Positions 41,745 through 55,100 of a DNA stretch of 64,000 nt are shown piece by piece. The stretch's first letter is position 1; each line of letters starts with the position of its first letter. The position numbers and the translations under genes were made by a program. Source of the DNA: Pseudomonas sp. Tri1 (GTDB lineage: Bacteria > Pseudomonadota > Gammaproteobacteria > Pseudomonadales > Pseudomonadaceae); assembly GCF_017968885.1 (NCBI RefSeq), contig NZ_CP072913.1:6054501-6118500 (forward strand), given 5' to 3'. Below the pieces are notes generated by a model, which saw only the letters and a program-made list of their open reading frames with translations, did not search any database and was not told the origin of the DNA.

Positions 41745-43306
41745 CCGCCAAAAAAGAGCAGAAACGTCAGCCTATTTCCACCGGCTCCGAATGGACATTC
41801 GAGCTGATCCAGGCCTACGACCGCGAAATCAGCCGTATCGCGGACCGTTATGCCCTGGACACGTATCCGAACCAGATCGAGGTCATCACCGCCGAGCAAA
41901 TGATGGACGCTTATGCGTCGGTCGGTATGCCGCTGGGTTATCACCACTGGTCCTACGGCAAGCACTTCCTCAGCACCGAAAAATCCTACAGCCGTGGCCA
42001 GATGGGGCTGGCTTACGAGATCGTGATCAACTCCGACCCGTGCATCGCTTACCTGATGGAAGAAAACACCATCTGTATGCAGGCTTTGGTGGTGGCGCAT
42101 GCGTGCTACGGCCACAACAGTTTCTTCAAGGGCAACTACCTGTTCCGCACCTGGACCGATGCCAGCTCGATCATCGACTACCTGGTGTTTGCCAAGCAGT
42201 ACATCATGCAATGCGAAGAGCGCCACGGCATCGACGCAGTGGAGGATCTGCTGGACTCTTGCCACGCCCTGATGAACTACGGCGTGGACCGTTACAAGCG
42301 GCCATATCCGATTTCTGCCGAAGAAGAGCGCCGTCGCCAAAAGGACCGTGAAGAACACCTGCAAAAGCAGATCAACGACCTGTGGCGCACCATTCCCAAG
42401 GGTGCCGACAAATACAGTGAAAAAGACAACGCGCGCTTCCCTGCCGAACCGCAGGAAAACATTCTTTATTTCATTGAAAAACACGCGCCGCTGCTGGAGC
42501 CCTGGCAACGGGAAATCGTGCGCATCGTGCGCAAGATTGCCCAGTATTTCTATCCACAACGCCAGACCCAGGTCATGAACGAGGGCTGGGCCACGTTCTG
42601 GCATTACACGCTGATGAACGACCTGTACGACGAAGGCCTGGTGACCGACGGCTTCATGATGGAGTTCCTGACATCCCACACCAGCGTAGTGTTCCAGCCC
42701 GGTTTCGACAGCCCGTACTACAGCGGTATCAATCCTTATGCACTGGGCTTTGCCATGTACCGTGACATTCGGCGCATGTGCGAAAACCCCACCGAGGAGG
42801 ATCGGCGCTGGTTCCCGGACATCGCGGGCTCGGACTGGCTGTCCGCCATCAAGTTCGCCATGAGCAGCTTCAAGGATGAAAGCTTCATCCTGCAGTACCT
42901 CTCACCCAAGGTGATCCGCGACCTGAAGCTGTTCAGCATTCTCGATGATGACCAGAAAGATGACCTGCTGGTGCCTGCCATCCATGACGAAGGCGGTTAT
43001 CGCATCATCCGCGAGACCCTGGCGGCCCAATACAACCTGGGCAATCGCGAGCCCAACGTGCAGATCTACAGCATCGACCGCCGGGGAGATCGCTCGCTGA
43101 CCCTGCGCCACCAGGCTCATGACCGAAAACCGCTGGGCGACTCCACCGATGAGGTACTCAAGCACCTGCATCGTCTCTGGGGTTTCGACATCCATCTGGA
43201 GACCTTGCAGGGCGACCAGGTGATGAAAACCCACCATGTGCCGCCCCGCACCGAACAAGCCGAAGGAGACTATGGCCGCCTGGACCTGGCCGTCATTCAC
43301 CTTTGA
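41741..43306 (+). CDS. SpoVR family protein (YcgB)
   Basis: 521-residue member of the SpoVR/YcgB family, named for a Bacillus spore-cortex gene but widespread in non-sporulating bacteria. Conserved features include GHHW-like [10 protein letters not shown] at about residue 67, [15 protein letters not shown] at about 122 and [11 protein letters not shown] at about 280. The last resembles a metalloprotease HExxH-adjacent segment but lacks it. It is translationally coupled to yeaH, and the trio probably acts together in stress survival. Confidence 0.93.
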   Translation: MTAKKEQKRQPISTGSEWTFELIQAYDREISRIADRYALDTYPNQIEVITAEQMMDAYASVGMPLGYHHWSYGKHFLSTEKSYSRGQMGLAYEIVINSDPCIAYLMEENTICMQALVVAHACYGHNSFFKGNYLFRTWTDASSIIDYLVFAKQYIMQCEERHGIDAVEDLLDSCHALMNYGVDRYKRPYPISAEEERRRQKDREEHLQKQINDLWRTIPKGADKYSEKDNARFPAEPQENILYFIEKHAPLLEPWQREIVRIVRKIAQYFYPQRQTQVMNEGWATFWHYTLMNDLYDEGLVTDGFMMEFLTSHTSVVFQPGFDSPYYSGINPYALGFAMYRDIRRMCENPTEEDRRWFPDIAGSDWLSAIKFAMSSFKDESFILQYLSPKVIRDLKLFSILDDDQKDDLLVPAIHDEGGYRIIRETLAAQYNLGNREPNVQIYSIDRRGDRSLTLRHQAHDRKPLGDSTDEVLKHLHRLWGFDIHLETLQGDQVMKTHHVPPRTEQAEGDYGRLDLAVIHL

Positions 43307-43369
43307 TCCCGTTTTCACCTCCGAACGTCCGGCGCAAAGGTTATCCTGTCGGACCAACGGAGGTTTTTT

Positions 43370-44596
43370 ATGCAGATTTATAAAGTCGGCGGCGCCGTTC
43401 GCGATCGCCTGCTGGGCATCCCCGTCACCGACATCGATCGGGTCGTGGTGGGTGCCACCGCCGAGCAGATGCTGGCCAAGGGGTTCCGCCCCGTGGGGGC
43501 CGATTTCCCGGTGTTCCTCGACCCGAAGACCGGCGAGGAGTACGCCTTGGCCCGTACCGAACGCAAAAGCGGTCGAGGCTATGGCGGCTTTGTGTTCCAT
43601 GCCAGCCCTGAAGTGACCCTCGAAGAAGACCTGATCCGCAGAGACCTTACGATCAACGCCATGGCTGAGGACGACAACGGCCATCTCACTGATCCATACC
43701 ACGGCCAGCGCGATCTCGAAGCCAGAATTTTGCGCCACGTTTCCCCCGCATTTGCCGAAGATCCCCTCCGAGTACTGCGAGTTGCTCGCTTCGCCGCACG
43801 TTATGCTCCGCTGGGCTTCAAAGTGGCCGATGAAACACTTGAGCTGATGCGTCAGCTCAGCGATTCCGGCGAGCTGGAGGCATTGACCGCCGAACGCAGC
43901 TGGAAAGAAATTTCCCGCGCCCTCATGGAAAATCAACCACAGGTGTTTATCCAGGTGCTGCGCGACTGTACGGCACTCAAGGTTCTGATACCCGAGGTCG
44001 ATGCGCTGTTCGGCGTGCCACAACCTGAAGCCCATCACCCGGAAATCGACACTGGCTTGCATACCCTGAGCGTGCTGGAACAGGCAGCGCTACACCGGCA
44101 GCCTCTGACCGTCCGCTGGGCTTGCCTGCTCCATGATTTGGGGAAAGGCCTGACACCCGAGCACGAATGGCCGCGACACATCGCTCACGAGCACAAGGGA
44201 TTGAAACTGATCAAAGCGGTCAATGAGCGCTTCAAGGTGCCGCGCGACTGCCAGGAGTTGGCGCTATTGGTTGGCCAGTACCACACCCATGGTCATCGTG
44301 CACTTGAGCTCAAGGCTTCTACCCTGCTTGAGCTGTTGCAGAGTTTTGACGTGTATCGCCGGCCTCAGCGCTTCGAGGAATTCATCGCGGCGTGCGAGAT
44401 GGATGCGCGGGGACGCAAAGGGCTCGAAGAGAGAAGTTATCCACAGGCTGACTATTTGCGAGGTGCAGCAGCGGCGGCCCGCGGAGTGGCAGTGCAGCCC
44501 TTGCTGGAGAAGGGCTTCAAGGGGCCGGAGTTGGGCGAGGCGATCAAGCGCGAGCGCCTCAGGGCGTTGAAAGCGTACAAGGACGCAGCGAACTGA
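43370..44596 (+). CDS. cca: CCA-adding tRNA nucleotidyltransferase with HD domain
   Basis: Adds or repairs the 3' CCA of tRNAs. The 408-residue protein has the nucleotidyltransferase signature [11 protein letters not shown] with metal-binding Asp21 and Asp23, the [10 protein letters not shown] motif, and a C-terminal HD phosphohydrolase domain (LLHDLGKG at about residue 251), as in E. coli Cca. GGAGG lies 7 bases before the ATG. Confidence 0.95.
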   Translation: MQIYKVGGAVRDRLLGIPVTDIDRVVVGATAEQMLAKGFRPVGADFPVFLDPKTGEEYALARTERKSGRGYGGFVFHASPEVTLEEDLIRRDLTINAMAEDDNGHLTDPYHGQRDLEARILRHVSPAFAEDPLRVLRVARFAARYAPLGFKVADETLELMRQLSDSGELEALTAERSWKEISRALMENQPQVFIQVLRDCTALKVLIPEVDALFGVPQPEAHHPEIDTGLHTLSVLEQAALHRQPLTVRWACLLHDLGKGLTPEHEWPRHIAHEHKGLKLIKAVNERFKVPRDCQELALLVGQYHTHGHRALELKASTLLELLQSFDVYRRPQRFEEFIAACEMDARGRKGLEERSYPQADYLRGAAAAARGVAVQPLLEKGFKGPELGEAIKRERLRALKAYKDAAN

Positions 44597-44642
44597 CGGA
44601 TGGCATGGGGCGGCTTGCATCTTCGCGGGATGCGCCACCGCC

Positions 44643-44735
44643 ATCGCGAGCAAGCTCGCTCCTACAGTGGGCTTCAGTCGAACACAACACATGTGTCCGC
44701 TGGCTAATCAATGTGGGGGCGAGCTTGCTCGCGAT
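44643..44735. repeat. REP pair, reversed arrangement, between cca and folK
   Basis: Two inverted REP units (ATCGCGAGCAAGCTCGCTCC first, GCGAGCTTGCTCGCGAT second) separated by about 46 bases between convergent genes. The right unit has one base change (GGGGGC for GGGAGC). Confidence 0.85.
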
Positions 44736-44748
44736 GACCGCAGGCGCC

Positions 44749-45267
44749 TCACAGCAGATTCGACGGCGTAAGCTGCTGGCCTCGCCACTCAAAAGCCACC
44801 GGCGCCAACACCTGATCAATCTGCGACTCGCCCCACAAAGTGGCGAAGCTTTTGCCCACACCTGGATGAATCCGATCCGGCGCGATCAACGACAACGGCC
44901 ACAGAACAAAGGCGTTCTTGAGGATTTCGGCGCGAGGCAGAATCAACCCGTCGAAGTTGCCAACCTGTTCGCCATACAGCAGCACGTCGATATCCAGCGG
45001 CAGCCCCTTGCGATCCGGCGCATAACGACCGTTGTCCGCCTCGATGAACTTGAGGCGACGGTCCAACTCCATCAGCGGCAGATCCGTGAAGGCCGACACG
45101 ACGAAATTGAAGAATGGCCCGCTCTTGATCCCCACCGGCTGACTCTCGAAGACCGCCGAACAGCGTATGTCCACCAGGAAATCGGCCAAGGCTTCAAGGC
45201 CCGCACGCAAATGGATTTCGCGCTCGATATTGCTGCCGAGCCCGAGAAAAACCTGAGTCAGCGACAT
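44749..45267 (-). CDS. folK: 6-hydroxymethyl-7,8-dihydropterin pyrophosphokinase
   Basis: Transfers pyrophosphate from ATP to the pterin in folate synthesis. The 172-residue protein begins [15 protein letters not shown] and has the conserved GPFFNFV and RYAPDRKGLPLDIDVLLYG. The ATG at 45267 overlaps the end of folB by 10 bases, so two consecutive folate enzymes are translationally linked. Confidence 0.95.
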   Translation of the reverse strand: MSLTQVFLGLGSNIEREIHLRAGLEALADFLVDIRCSAVFESQPVGIKSGPFFNFVVSAFTDLPLMELDRRLKFIEADNGRYAPDRKGLPLDIDVLLYGEQVGNFDGLILPRAEILKNAFVLWPLSLIAPDRIHPGVGKSFATLWGESQIDQVLAPVAFEWRGQQLTPSNLL

Positions 45268-45611
45268 CCGCGCTCGATCTCCACGCCAACACCGCTGGCC
45301 GCCGGCACCGCACCGGGCTTGGTCACCTTCAGACGCAGCCAAGTAATCTTGAACTCGTCCATCAGTTCCTGGGCCAGTCGTTCGGCGAACGTTTCGACCA
45401 ACTGGAACTGCGCTTGCTCGGCAAATGACTGGATGCGCGCCGATACGCTGGCGTAGTCGAGCGCCAAAGTCAGGTCATCGCCTGCGGCGGCCGGGCGGTT
45501 GTCCCAAGCGAAACTCAGGTCAAGCCGCAGACACTGTCGGATGCCTCGTTCCCAGTCGTAGGCACCGATTACCGTGTCGACTTCCAGGCCCTCGATAAAC
45601 ACTCTGTCCAA
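45258..45611 (-). CDS. folB: dihydroneopterin aldolase
   Basis: Cleaves dihydroneopterin to hydroxymethyl-dihydropterin, the step before FolK. The start is taken as the TTG at 45611, giving [21 protein letters not shown] and 117 residues, the standard form, with GGAG 8 bases upstream. An in-frame ATG at 45635 would add eight residues with no family counterpart. The catalytic Lys lies in [11 protein letters not shown]. Confidence 0.92.
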   Translation of the reverse strand: MDRVFIEGLEVDTVIGAYDWERGIRQCLRLDLSFAWDNRPAAAGDDLTLALDYASVSARIQSFAEQAQFQLVETFAERLAQELMDEFKITWLRLKVTKPGAVPAASGVGVEIERGCR

Positions 45612-45685
45612 GCACTCTTCTCCGCAGCACGACAAGGGCGCAATGCGCCGTTAGAATCAGGGCGTCCTCGCCCGGAATAGTTAGC

Positions 45686-46255
45686 ATGTTTTGGTTACTG
45701 GCGATTCTCGCCTACCTGCTCGGCTCGCTGTCCTTTGCCATTTTGCTTAGCCGCCTGACCGGTCGCCCGGATCCGCGAACGAGTGGCTCAGGCAATGCCG
45801 GCGCCACCAACATGCTGCGCCTGGCCGGACGCAAACTCGCCGTCCTGACCCTGCTTGGCGACCTCTGCAAAGGTCTTTTCCCGGTATTGATCGCCAGCCT
45901 TGCAGGGCTCTCGTTGCAGCAACAGGCCTGGATCGGCGTCTGCGCCGTTATCGGCCACCTGTTTCCGCTGTACTTTCGCTTTCGTGGCGGCAAGGGTGTC
46001 GCCACTGCTGCCGGCATGCTGCTGGGCCTGTATCCGCCCGCTGCCCTACTGGCGGTCTGTGCCTGGCTGCTGACGTTCTACCTGACCCGCACCAGCTCAC
46101 TGGCCGCGCTGATCGCCACACCGCTGACCCTGCCACTACTGGCCTGGCAGGAGCCGGCGGCCTTGTTGCCGATGACAGCCTTGGTCGCACTGATCGTCTG
46201 GCGTCACCGAGGCAATCTACGCGACCTGTTCGCCGGGCGCGAACGGCATTTTTAA
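45686..46255 (+). CDS. plsY: acyl-phosphate:glycerol-3-phosphate acyltransferase
   Basis: Inner-membrane enzyme making lysophosphatidic acid for phospholipid synthesis. The 189-residue protein has about five transmembrane segments and the three conserved cytoplasmic motifs: [23 protein letters not shown] and the C-terminal RHRGNL. It is divergent from folB. Confidence 0.95.
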   Translation: MFWLLAILAYLLGSLSFAILLSRLTGRPDPRTSGSGNAGATNMLRLAGRKLAVLTLLGDLCKGLFPVLIASLAGLSLQQQAWIGVCAVIGHLFPLYFRFRGGKGVATAAGMLLGLYPPAALLAVCAWLLTFYLTRTSSLAALIATPLTLPLLAWQEPAALLPMTALVALIVWRHRGNLRDLFAGRERHF

Positions 46256-46273
46256 AAGCCGCTTCACAGCGGC
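46250..46273 (-). terminator. terminator at the tsaD/plsY junction
   Basis: GCCGCT-TCAC-AGCGGC (46258-46273) overlaps the tsaD stop. Read on the minus strand the stem is followed by TTTTAAAAA, a usable terminator for tsaD. On the plus strand it has no T run. Confidence 0.6.
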
Positions 46274-47289
46274 GACAACTGCTCCATCGGCCAACGCGCC
46301 TGCACGCTGATGGCCAGGCTTTCATGCTGGCCAGCCTGCAAACGCTGACAGCCGGCAAAAGCAATCATCGCGCCGTTATCGGTACAGAACTCCGGCCGGG
46401 CGTAGTAAACGTCGCCCTTCATGTCGCCGAGCATTTTCTCCAGTGATACGCGCAACGCCTTGTTCGCACTCACCCCACCTGCGATTACCAGACGCTTGAG
46501 ACCGGCCTGCTTCAGGGCACGCTTGCACTTGATGGTCAAAGTCTCCACCACGGCCTGCTGGAACGCCAGCGAGATGTCGCAACGGGCTTGCTCACTGTCG
46601 TCCCCGGCGCTGACGCACTGCTGCCAAGTATTCAGGGCGAAGGTTTTCAGGCCGCTGAAACTGAAATCAAGACCCGGGCGATCGCACATCGGACGCGGAA
46701 ACACGAAACGTCCTTCAACGCCTTGAGCTGCAAGTCGGGCGATTTCCGGTCCGCCGGGATAATTGAGCCCCATCATTTTCGCGGTTTTGTCGAAAGCTTC
46801 GCCAGCGGCGTCGTCAAGTGTTTCGCCCAGCAACTGGTATTGGCCGATGCCATCGACCCGAACCAGCTGCGTATGGCCGCCAGACACCAACAAAGCGACG
46901 AACGGAAATTGCGGTGGTTGCGGCTCCAGCATGGGCGCCAGCAAGTGGCCTTCCATGTGGTGCACACCAAGGGCCGGGATACCCCAGGCAAAGGCCAGCG
47001 CCTGGGCGCAGGAAGCGCCTACCAGCAACGCGCCCACCAGGCCCGGCCCAGCGGTGTAGGCAATGGCATCGATCTCGGTCGGTACACAGCCTGCTTCGGC
47101 CAGGACCTGGCGGATCAAGGGCAGCATGCGCTTGACGTGATCGCGCGACGCAAGCTCAGGCACCACCCCACCATAAGCGCGGTGCAGGTCGATCTGGCTG
47201 AACAGCGCATCGGCCAGCAGGCCGCGTTCACTGTCGTAAAGTGCAACGCCGGTTTCGTCGCAGGAGGTTTCTAATCCCAGTACTAGCAT
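46264..47289 (-). CDS. tsaD: tRNA N6-threonylcarbamoyladenosine transferase TsaD
   Basis: Catalytic subunit that transfers threonylcarbamoyl to A37 of ANN-decoding tRNAs. The 341-residue Kae1/Qri7 ASKHA protein begins [15 protein letters not shown] and has metal-binding His111 and His115 in HMEGH and the C-terminal [14 protein letters not shown]. It is divergent from rpsU, as in most gammaproteobacteria. Confidence 0.96.
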   Translation of the reverse strand: MLVLGLETSCDETGVALYDSERGLLADALFSQIDLHRAYGGVVPELASRDHVKRMLPLIRQVLAEAGCVPTEIDAIAYTAGPGLVGALLVGASCAQALAFAWGIPALGVHHMEGHLLAPMLEPQPPQFPFVALLVSGGHTQLVRVDGIGQYQLLGETLDDAAGEAFDKTAKMMGLNYPGGPEIARLAAQGVEGRFVFPRPMCDRPGLDFSFSGLKTFALNTWQQCVSAGDDSEQARCDISLAFQQAVVETLTIKCKRALKQAGLKRLVIAGGVSANKALRVSLEKMLGDMKGDVYYARPEFCTDNGAMIAFAGCQRLQAGQHESLAISVQARWPMEQLSPL

Positions 47290-47488
47290 GGGTTTGCGCC
47301 TTGTAGAGGCTGAATTCGAAGGCGCGCATAATAGTCGCCGCGTTGTGCCCCGACCAGCGGTTTTCGATCAGAGGCTTTGCATTCCGAGCGATGAGGGGTT
47401 AACATCCGCAACCCTTAAAAACCGACGTCTTCAAGTGCTCTTTTGCCGCGAGGATGTTGACCCCGGTAATGAATGAAGGTAGCTCTGG

Positions 47489-47704
47489 ATGCCAGCCGTC
47501 AAAGTAAAAGAGAACGAACCCTTCGACGTAGCTCTGCGTCGTTTCAAGCGCTCCTGCGAAAAAGCCGGTGTTCTGGCTGAAGTTCGTAGCCGCGAATTCT
47601 ACGAGAAGCCGACTTCGGAGCGTAAGCGCAAAGCAGCAGCCGCTGTTAAGCGTCACGCCAAGAAAGTTCAGCGCGAACAGCGCCGCGCCGTACGTCTGTA
47701 CTAA
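47489..47704 (+). CDS. rpsU: 30S ribosomal protein S21
   Basis: 71-residue basic protein ([20 protein letters not shown]) with the usual Lys/Arg-rich C-terminus. It is first in the rpsU-dnaG-rpoD macromolecular synthesis operon. GAAGG lies 9 bases before the ATG. Confidence 0.97.
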
Positions 47705-48185
47705 TACACAGACGTCCGTAGCAAGCTTCTGCCAAGCCCGGCCCTCAAGCCGGGCTTATGGCATTTGCGGAATCACGCTTGATGCTTCACCGTCAAAGCC
47801 GCAGACGCGACCAAGACAACCTGCTTCACCACGTCAGACCTGGCTCTTTTGCCAGCGGTGCACGTCTCTTCTGACGAGCCTACCAAGGCTACTGACGAGC
47901 ACACCCCTGATTCCTCTAACGACGATCAGCCCAAGGCACCTGCTTGCGTGCCCGCTTGATGAGCTATCCGAGGCCTGACCGGCCGTTACCGGACTCAGCG
48001 CAACACATTCAAACAGTCGAATGCTGATAGTTATTAACGTCAGTGGATTATCGGCAGATACACTTCCCGACAGCGATGATGCAGACGACCCGGTCGAGCC
48101 ACCGTTTTACTGTGCCTCAAGACCAAGAGCCGGTTACGCCTGCTGATTTCGGGTCCATATTTCGCGCAGTGATGATGAGAACGCC
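47705..48185. other. long rpsU-dnaG spacer without a credible gene
   Basis: 481 bases. It contains the hairpin AAGCCCGGC/GCCGGGCTT at 47734-47757 and two short acidic open stretches: a 41-codon frame from ATG 48021 to 48146, and an unstarted stretch ending near 47958. Neither resembles a known protein or has a good ribosome site. P. aeruginosa, as I recall, has a GatB/YqeY gene at this place; I see no trace of it. Confidence 0.6.
47734..47757 (+). terminator. rpsU attenuating hairpin
   Basis: A perfect 9-base GC-rich stem with a 6-base loop lies 30 bases after rpsU. It has no T run. By analogy with E. coli, a partial terminator here lets rpsU be transcribed more than dnaG and rpoD. Confidence 0.6.
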
Positions 48186-50144
48186 ATGGCCGGGCTGATT
48201 CCCCAGAGCTTTATTGACGACCTCCTGAACCGCACCGACATCGTCGACGTGGTCAGCTCTCGCCTGCAAATGAAGAAAGCAGGCAAGAACTACACGGCCT
48301 GCTGCCCGTTTCACAAGGAAAAAACCCCGTCGTTCAGCGTCAGCCCCGACAAGCAGTTCTACTATTGCTTTGGCTGCGGCGCGGGCGGCAATGCCCTCGG
48401 CTTCATCATGGACCACGACAACCTGGACTTTCCCCAGGCCGTCGAAGAACTGGCCAAAGCCGCTGGCATGGAGATTCCCCGGGAGGAAAGCGGTCGGCAA
48501 CACAAGCCGCGCCAACCGACCGACTCGCCGCTCTATCCACTGCTGACCGCGGCGGCCGACTTTTATCGCCAGGCCCTCAAAAGCCATCCGGCACGCAAGG
48601 CAGCGGTGGATTACCTCAAGGGTCGCGGCCTGACCGGCGAAATCGCCCGGGACTTCGGCCTCGGCTTCGCCCCGCCCGGCTGGGACAATCTCTATAAGCA
48701 TCTAAGCAGCGACACGCTGCAGCAACGCGCCATGATCGACGCCGGCCTGCTGGTCGAGAATGCCGAAACCGGCAAGCGCTACGACCGCTTCCGCGACCGG
48801 GTAATGTTCCCCATCCGCGACACCCGCGGGCGGATCATTGCTTTCGGTGGCCGAGTACTGGGTGACGACAAGCCCAAGTACTTGAACTCCCCGGAAACCC
48901 CGGTCTTCCATAAAGGCCAGGAACTCTATGGCCTGTACGAAGCGCGCAAGAACAACCGCAATCTCGACGAAATCATTGTCGTCGAAGGCTACATGGACGT
49001 TATCGCCCTGGCCCAGCAAGGCCTGCGCAACGCCGTCGCGACCCTGGGCACGGCCACCAGCGAAGAACACATGAAGCGCCTGTTTCGCGTGGTGCCCAAC
49101 GTGCTGTTTTGCTTTGACGGCGACCAGGCCGGCCGCAATGCCGCCTGGCGTGCACTGGAAGCCACCCTGCCGTGCCTGCAGGACGGGCGGCGTGCACGCT
49201 TCCTGTTCCTGCCAGAAGGCGAGGACCCGGATACCCTGGTGCGCTCCGAGGGGACCGATGCGTTCCGCGCGCGGATCAATCAGCACGCGCAACCATTGGC
49301 CGATTATTTTTTCCAGCAATTGACCGAAGAGGCCGATCCGCGCTCACTCGAAGGCAAGGCCCACATGGCCACTCTCGCGGCACCACTGATCGACAAGGTG
49401 CCTGGCGCCAACCTGCGCACGCTCATGCGCCAGCGCCTGACCGAGATCACCGGCCTGAACAGCGAAGCGGTCAATCAACTGGTCCACAGTGCGCCTCAGG
49501 AGGCGCCACCGACCTACGACCCGGGTATCGATTACGACGCGATGCCAGATTTCGCCGACTATCATCAACCGCAGCAGGACTATGCACCGCAGCAGGAATG
49601 GACGCCGAAAAAACCCGGCAGCGGCGGCAAGAAATGGGACAAAAAGCCTTGGGACAAGAACGGCAAGCGCGGCGATCGTGACCAGCCACGTGCCCCGCGC
49701 GTGCCGGCCGCCGTCGAACCACCAACACTGGCCGCCTTGCGCACCTTGCTGCATCACCCGCAACTGGCTGAAAAGGTCGAGGACGCCGGGCACTTCGCCG
49801 CCGAGGACCACAGCAATACGCAATTGCTGGTCGCGCTCCTTGAAGCGGTGCAGAAGAACCCCAAGCTAAACTCTTTCCAGTTGATCGCACGATGGCATGG
49901 CACCGAACAGGGGCGTCTGTTGAAGGCCCTGGCCGAGAAGGAATGGCTGATTGAAGGAGATAACCTTGAACAACAGTTTTTCGACACCATTACTAGCTTG
50001 TCCGCCCGCCAACGCGAGCGAAATCTGGAACAACTTCTGCGAAAAGCTCGCCAGAGCGAGTTGACCAGCGAAGAGAAAAACCAATTGCGCGACTTACTCA
50101 GCCGCAATGTTTGCGCATCAAACCCGACCTCAACTGGCGCGTGA
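48186..50144 (+). CDS. dnaG: DNA primase
   Basis: Makes RNA primers at the replication fork. The 652-residue protein has an N-terminal CHC2 zinc domain (Cys40, His43, Cys61, Cys64), a catalytic TOPRIM core (EGYMDVIAL, FDGDQAGRNAAW) and a C-terminal DnaB-interacting domain (about 510-650). The linker at about 440-500 is rich in Gln, Pro and Lys and longer than in E. coli (581 aa). Confidence 0.96.
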   Translation: MAGLIPQSFIDDLLNRTDIVDVVSSRLQMKKAGKNYTACCPFHKEKTPSFSVSPDKQFYYCFGCGAGGNALGFIMDHDNLDFPQAVEELAKAAGMEIPREESGRQHKPRQPTDSPLYPLLTAAADFYRQALKSHPARKAAVDYLKGRGLTGEIARDFGLGFAPPGWDNLYKHLSSDTLQQRAMIDAGLLVENAETGKRYDRFRDRVMFPIRDTRGRIIAFGGRVLGDDKPKYLNSPETPVFHKGQELYGLYEARKNNRNLDEIIVVEGYMDVIALAQQGLRNAVATLGTATSEEHMKRLFRVVPNVLFCFDGDQAGRNAAWRALEATLPCLQDGRRARFLFLPEGEDPDTLVRSEGTDAFRARINQHAQPLADYFFQQLTEEADPRSLEGKAHMATLAAPLIDKVPGANLRTLMRQRLTEITGLNSEAVNQLVHSAPQEAPPTYDPGIDYDAMPDFADYHQPQQDYAPQQEWTPKKPGSGGKKWDKKPWDKNGKRGDRDQPRAPRVPAAVEPPTLAALRTLLHHPQLAEKVEDAGHFAAEDHSNTQLLVALLEAVQKNPKLNSFQLIARWHGTEQGRLLKALAEKEWLIEGDNLEQQFFDTITSLSARQRERNLEQLLRKARQSELTSEEKNQLRDLLSRNVCASNPTSTGA

Positions 50145-50158
50145 GGTCACAGCTCAGG

Positions 50159-50164
50159 TATAAT
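50159..50164 (+). promoter_or_regulatory. putative -10 box of an rpoD promoter
   Basis: GGTATAAT is an exact -10 hexamer 48 bases before the rpoD start codon. No good -35 lies 17 bases upstream (TGGCGC). It may allow rpoD expression separate from dnaG. Confidence 0.4.
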
Positions 50165-50211
50165 CCTCGGCTTGTTTTTTGCCCGCCAAGACCTTCAGTG
50201 GATAGGGTGTT

Positions 50212-52059
<1,848 letters not shown>

Positions 52060-52064
52060 CCTTC

Positions 52065-52090
52065 AAACCCCCGGCCCTGCCGGGGGTTTT
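52065..52090 (+). terminator. rpoD terminator
   Basis: CCCCCGG and CCGGGGG around a CCCTG loop, flanked by AAA and TTTT, directly after the rpoD stop. Confidence 0.9.
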
Positions 52091-52182
52091 GTTATGTACA
52101 GATAAAATCCCCCCGTGCTGTCCCCCCGCCCTATTGCCCGTCTACACTCGAAACATCCTCCCCAAGCGATGACGAGACACTG

Positions 52183-55100
52183 ATGCCCAGACTGACGGCC
52201 GCGCTTTTGCTGTCCTTGATAACCTGGACCGCAACAGCTGGCGCGTTGACGCTCACTGAAGAGGAGCTTCGCTGGCTCAAGGACCACCCCGACCTGCGCC
52301 TGGGTGTCGATGCCTCATGGCCGCCGTTTGAGTTTCGAGATGATCAGGGCCGCTATCAGGGCTTGGCCGCTGATTACGTCGAAATCATCCGCGAACGGCT
52401 GGCTATCCAGCTCACACCGATCGAGCCGGTCAGTTGGACTGTAGTGCTGGAGCAGGCCGCACAGGGCAAGATCGATCTTTTGCCGGGCATCATGTCCACC
52501 CCCGAACGGCAGAATTACCTGGCGTTTACTCGCCCCTATCTCGATTTCCCAATCGTCATCCTGGCCCATCATGGCGGCGCCCAGCCGCATAACCTTAAAG
52601 AGCTGTACGGGCTGAAAATCGCTGTGGTGGAGAACTACGCCCCCCACGAACTGCTGCGCAACCACCATCCCGATCTGAACCTGGTGGCGCTGCCGAATGT
52701 CAGTTCAGCCCTGCAAGCGCTGGCAACCGACGAAGTGGACGCGGTGGTAGGTGACCTCGCTTCCAGCGTCTGGAGCCTGCGCCAACTCAAGCTCGATGGC
52801 CTTTATGTCAGCGGGGAAACACCTTATCGCTATCAACTGGCAATGGGCGTCCCTCGGGATAACAAGATACTGGTGAGCATCCTGGACAAGGTCCTGGCGG
52901 ATATGACGCCAGCGCAAGTCAACGAGATCCAGGAGAAGTGGGTCGGCAATGTGCACGATTACCGCCAGCTCTGGTCAGACTTGCTGCTTTACGGCCTGCC
53001 CGCGCTGCTCCTCTTGATCGGCGTACTGGCAGTGGTGATTCGCATCAACCGTCGGCTCAGCTCGGAAATTGCCCGACGGGTCGAGCTTGAACAGGAACTA
53101 CGCAGCAGCGAATACCATTACCGTGGTCTGGTGGAGAGTTTGTCGGCGATTGCCTGGGAAGCAAGGGTTAGCGATTTCACCTACAGCTACGTCTCCCCCC
53201 ACGCCGAGGAATTGCTCGGCTACCCCCTCGCCCACTGGCTGATTCCGGGCTTCTGGCGCAACATCATTCATCCGGCTGACCTGATCCGCGCCCAGACCTA
53301 TTGCGATCATGAAGTGCAGGCAGGTCGCGATCACTGCATCGATTACCGTGTTATCACCGCCGACGGGCGCTGCCTGTGGGTGCGCGACATTGTCAGCCTG
53401 ATCGAGCACGGTCACGAACCAGTGATGCGAGGGTTGATGATCGACATCAGTGAGGCCAAGCACACCGAGGAAGCGTTGCGCCTTTCGGAGCAGAAGTTCG
53501 CCTCGGTATTCCGCCAGTGCCCGGACATCCTGGTGATAGCGCGCTTGATGGACGGCTGCCTGCTGGAGGTCAATAAAGCCTTCGAAGAGCAGATTGGCCT
53601 GAGCGCCGCAGAGGTAGTGGGCCAGACCGCGACCGAACTGAATATCTGGGGCATCCAGGGCGTTGGCCCAAGCCTGTTGCAGCGTTTGCAGGCCGGGAGC
53701 ATTCGCAATCTGGAAATGCCCTTTCGCCGCAGCAACGGCCAGGAGTTCACCGGACTGATCTCCGCCGAACCCTTTGACCTCGACACGACACCCGCCCTGG
53801 TCGTGGTGGTGCGTGACATCAGCCAGCTCAAAGAAACCCAGCAGCAATTGCAGACATCCGAAGAGAAGTTCGCCAAGGCTTTCCACGCCTCCCCCGATGG
53901 CTTGCTGCTGTCGCGGCAAAGCGACGGCCTGCTGATTGAAGTCAACGAAGGTTTCAGCCGTATCACCGGCTTCAACAGCGCTTTATCGGTAGACCGCTCG
54001 ACCCTGGATCTGGGTATCTGGGTCAATCTCAACGAACGCAAACAAATGCTCGATCTGCTGAAGCGAGACGGCTTCGTGAGGGATTTCAGCTGCCATATCC
54101 GCCGCAATGACGGCCAGATACGACTCTGCGAAGTGTCCAGCCGTCCGCTACCCATCGGCAATGAAGACTGCATGCTGACCATCGCCCGGGACATCACCGA
54201 ACGCCATCTGATGCAGGAAAAGCTGCAGCAGGCCGCCACGGTGTTCGAAAGCACCGCCGAGGGTGTGTTGATCACCGATACACAACAACACATCAGCGCG
54301 GTGAACCGTGCCTTCACTGAAATCACCGGCTACAGCGAAACCGAAGCCTTGGGGCATACGCCACGGCTATTGGCTTCCGGCCTGCACGACAGCGCGTTTT
54401 ACGCCGCGATGTGGCACCAGTTGACGGCAGAAGGACACTGGCAGGGAGAGATCTCCAATCGGCGCAAGAATGGCGAGTTGTACCCCAGCTGGCTGACTAT
54501 CAGCGCTGTGCGCAACCGGAACCAGCAGATCACCCACTTCGTCGCGGTCTTCGCCGACATTTCCAGCCTCAAACACGCCCAGGCCCGGCTCGATTACCAG
54601 GCTCACCACGACCCGCTTACCGGCTTGCCGAATCGGACGTTGTTCGAAAGCCGTTTGCTCACGGCACTGAACAGCCAGCAGGAAAATGGTGGCCAGGGGG
54701 CGGTGCTATTCTTGGACCTGGACCGCTTCAAGCACATCAATGACAGCCTCGGACACCCGGTCGGCGACCTGCTGCTCAAAGGCATTGCCGTACGCCTGCG
54801 CGAACAGTTGCGCGACATCGACACCGTGGCACGCCTGGGCGGCGACGAATTCATCATTCTGCTACCGGGCCTGCAGCAGCCCAGCGACGCCGAGCACATC
54901 GCCCAGAAACTGTTGAACTGCTTCGCCGCGCCCTTCCAGGCCGGCGAACACGAATTTTTCATCAGCGCCAGCATCGGCACCAGCCTCTACCCGCAGGATG
55001 GCTGCGACGTCGCCACACTGGTCAAGAATGCCGACGCGGCGATGTACCGTTCCAAGTCCAAGGGACGCAATCGGGTGGAAAGCTACACCCGCGACCTCAC

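Noticed and set aside
48021..48146. 41-codon acidic open frame in the rpsU-dnaG gap
   Set aside because: No ribosome site, no similarity that I recognise, and short enough to occur by chance.
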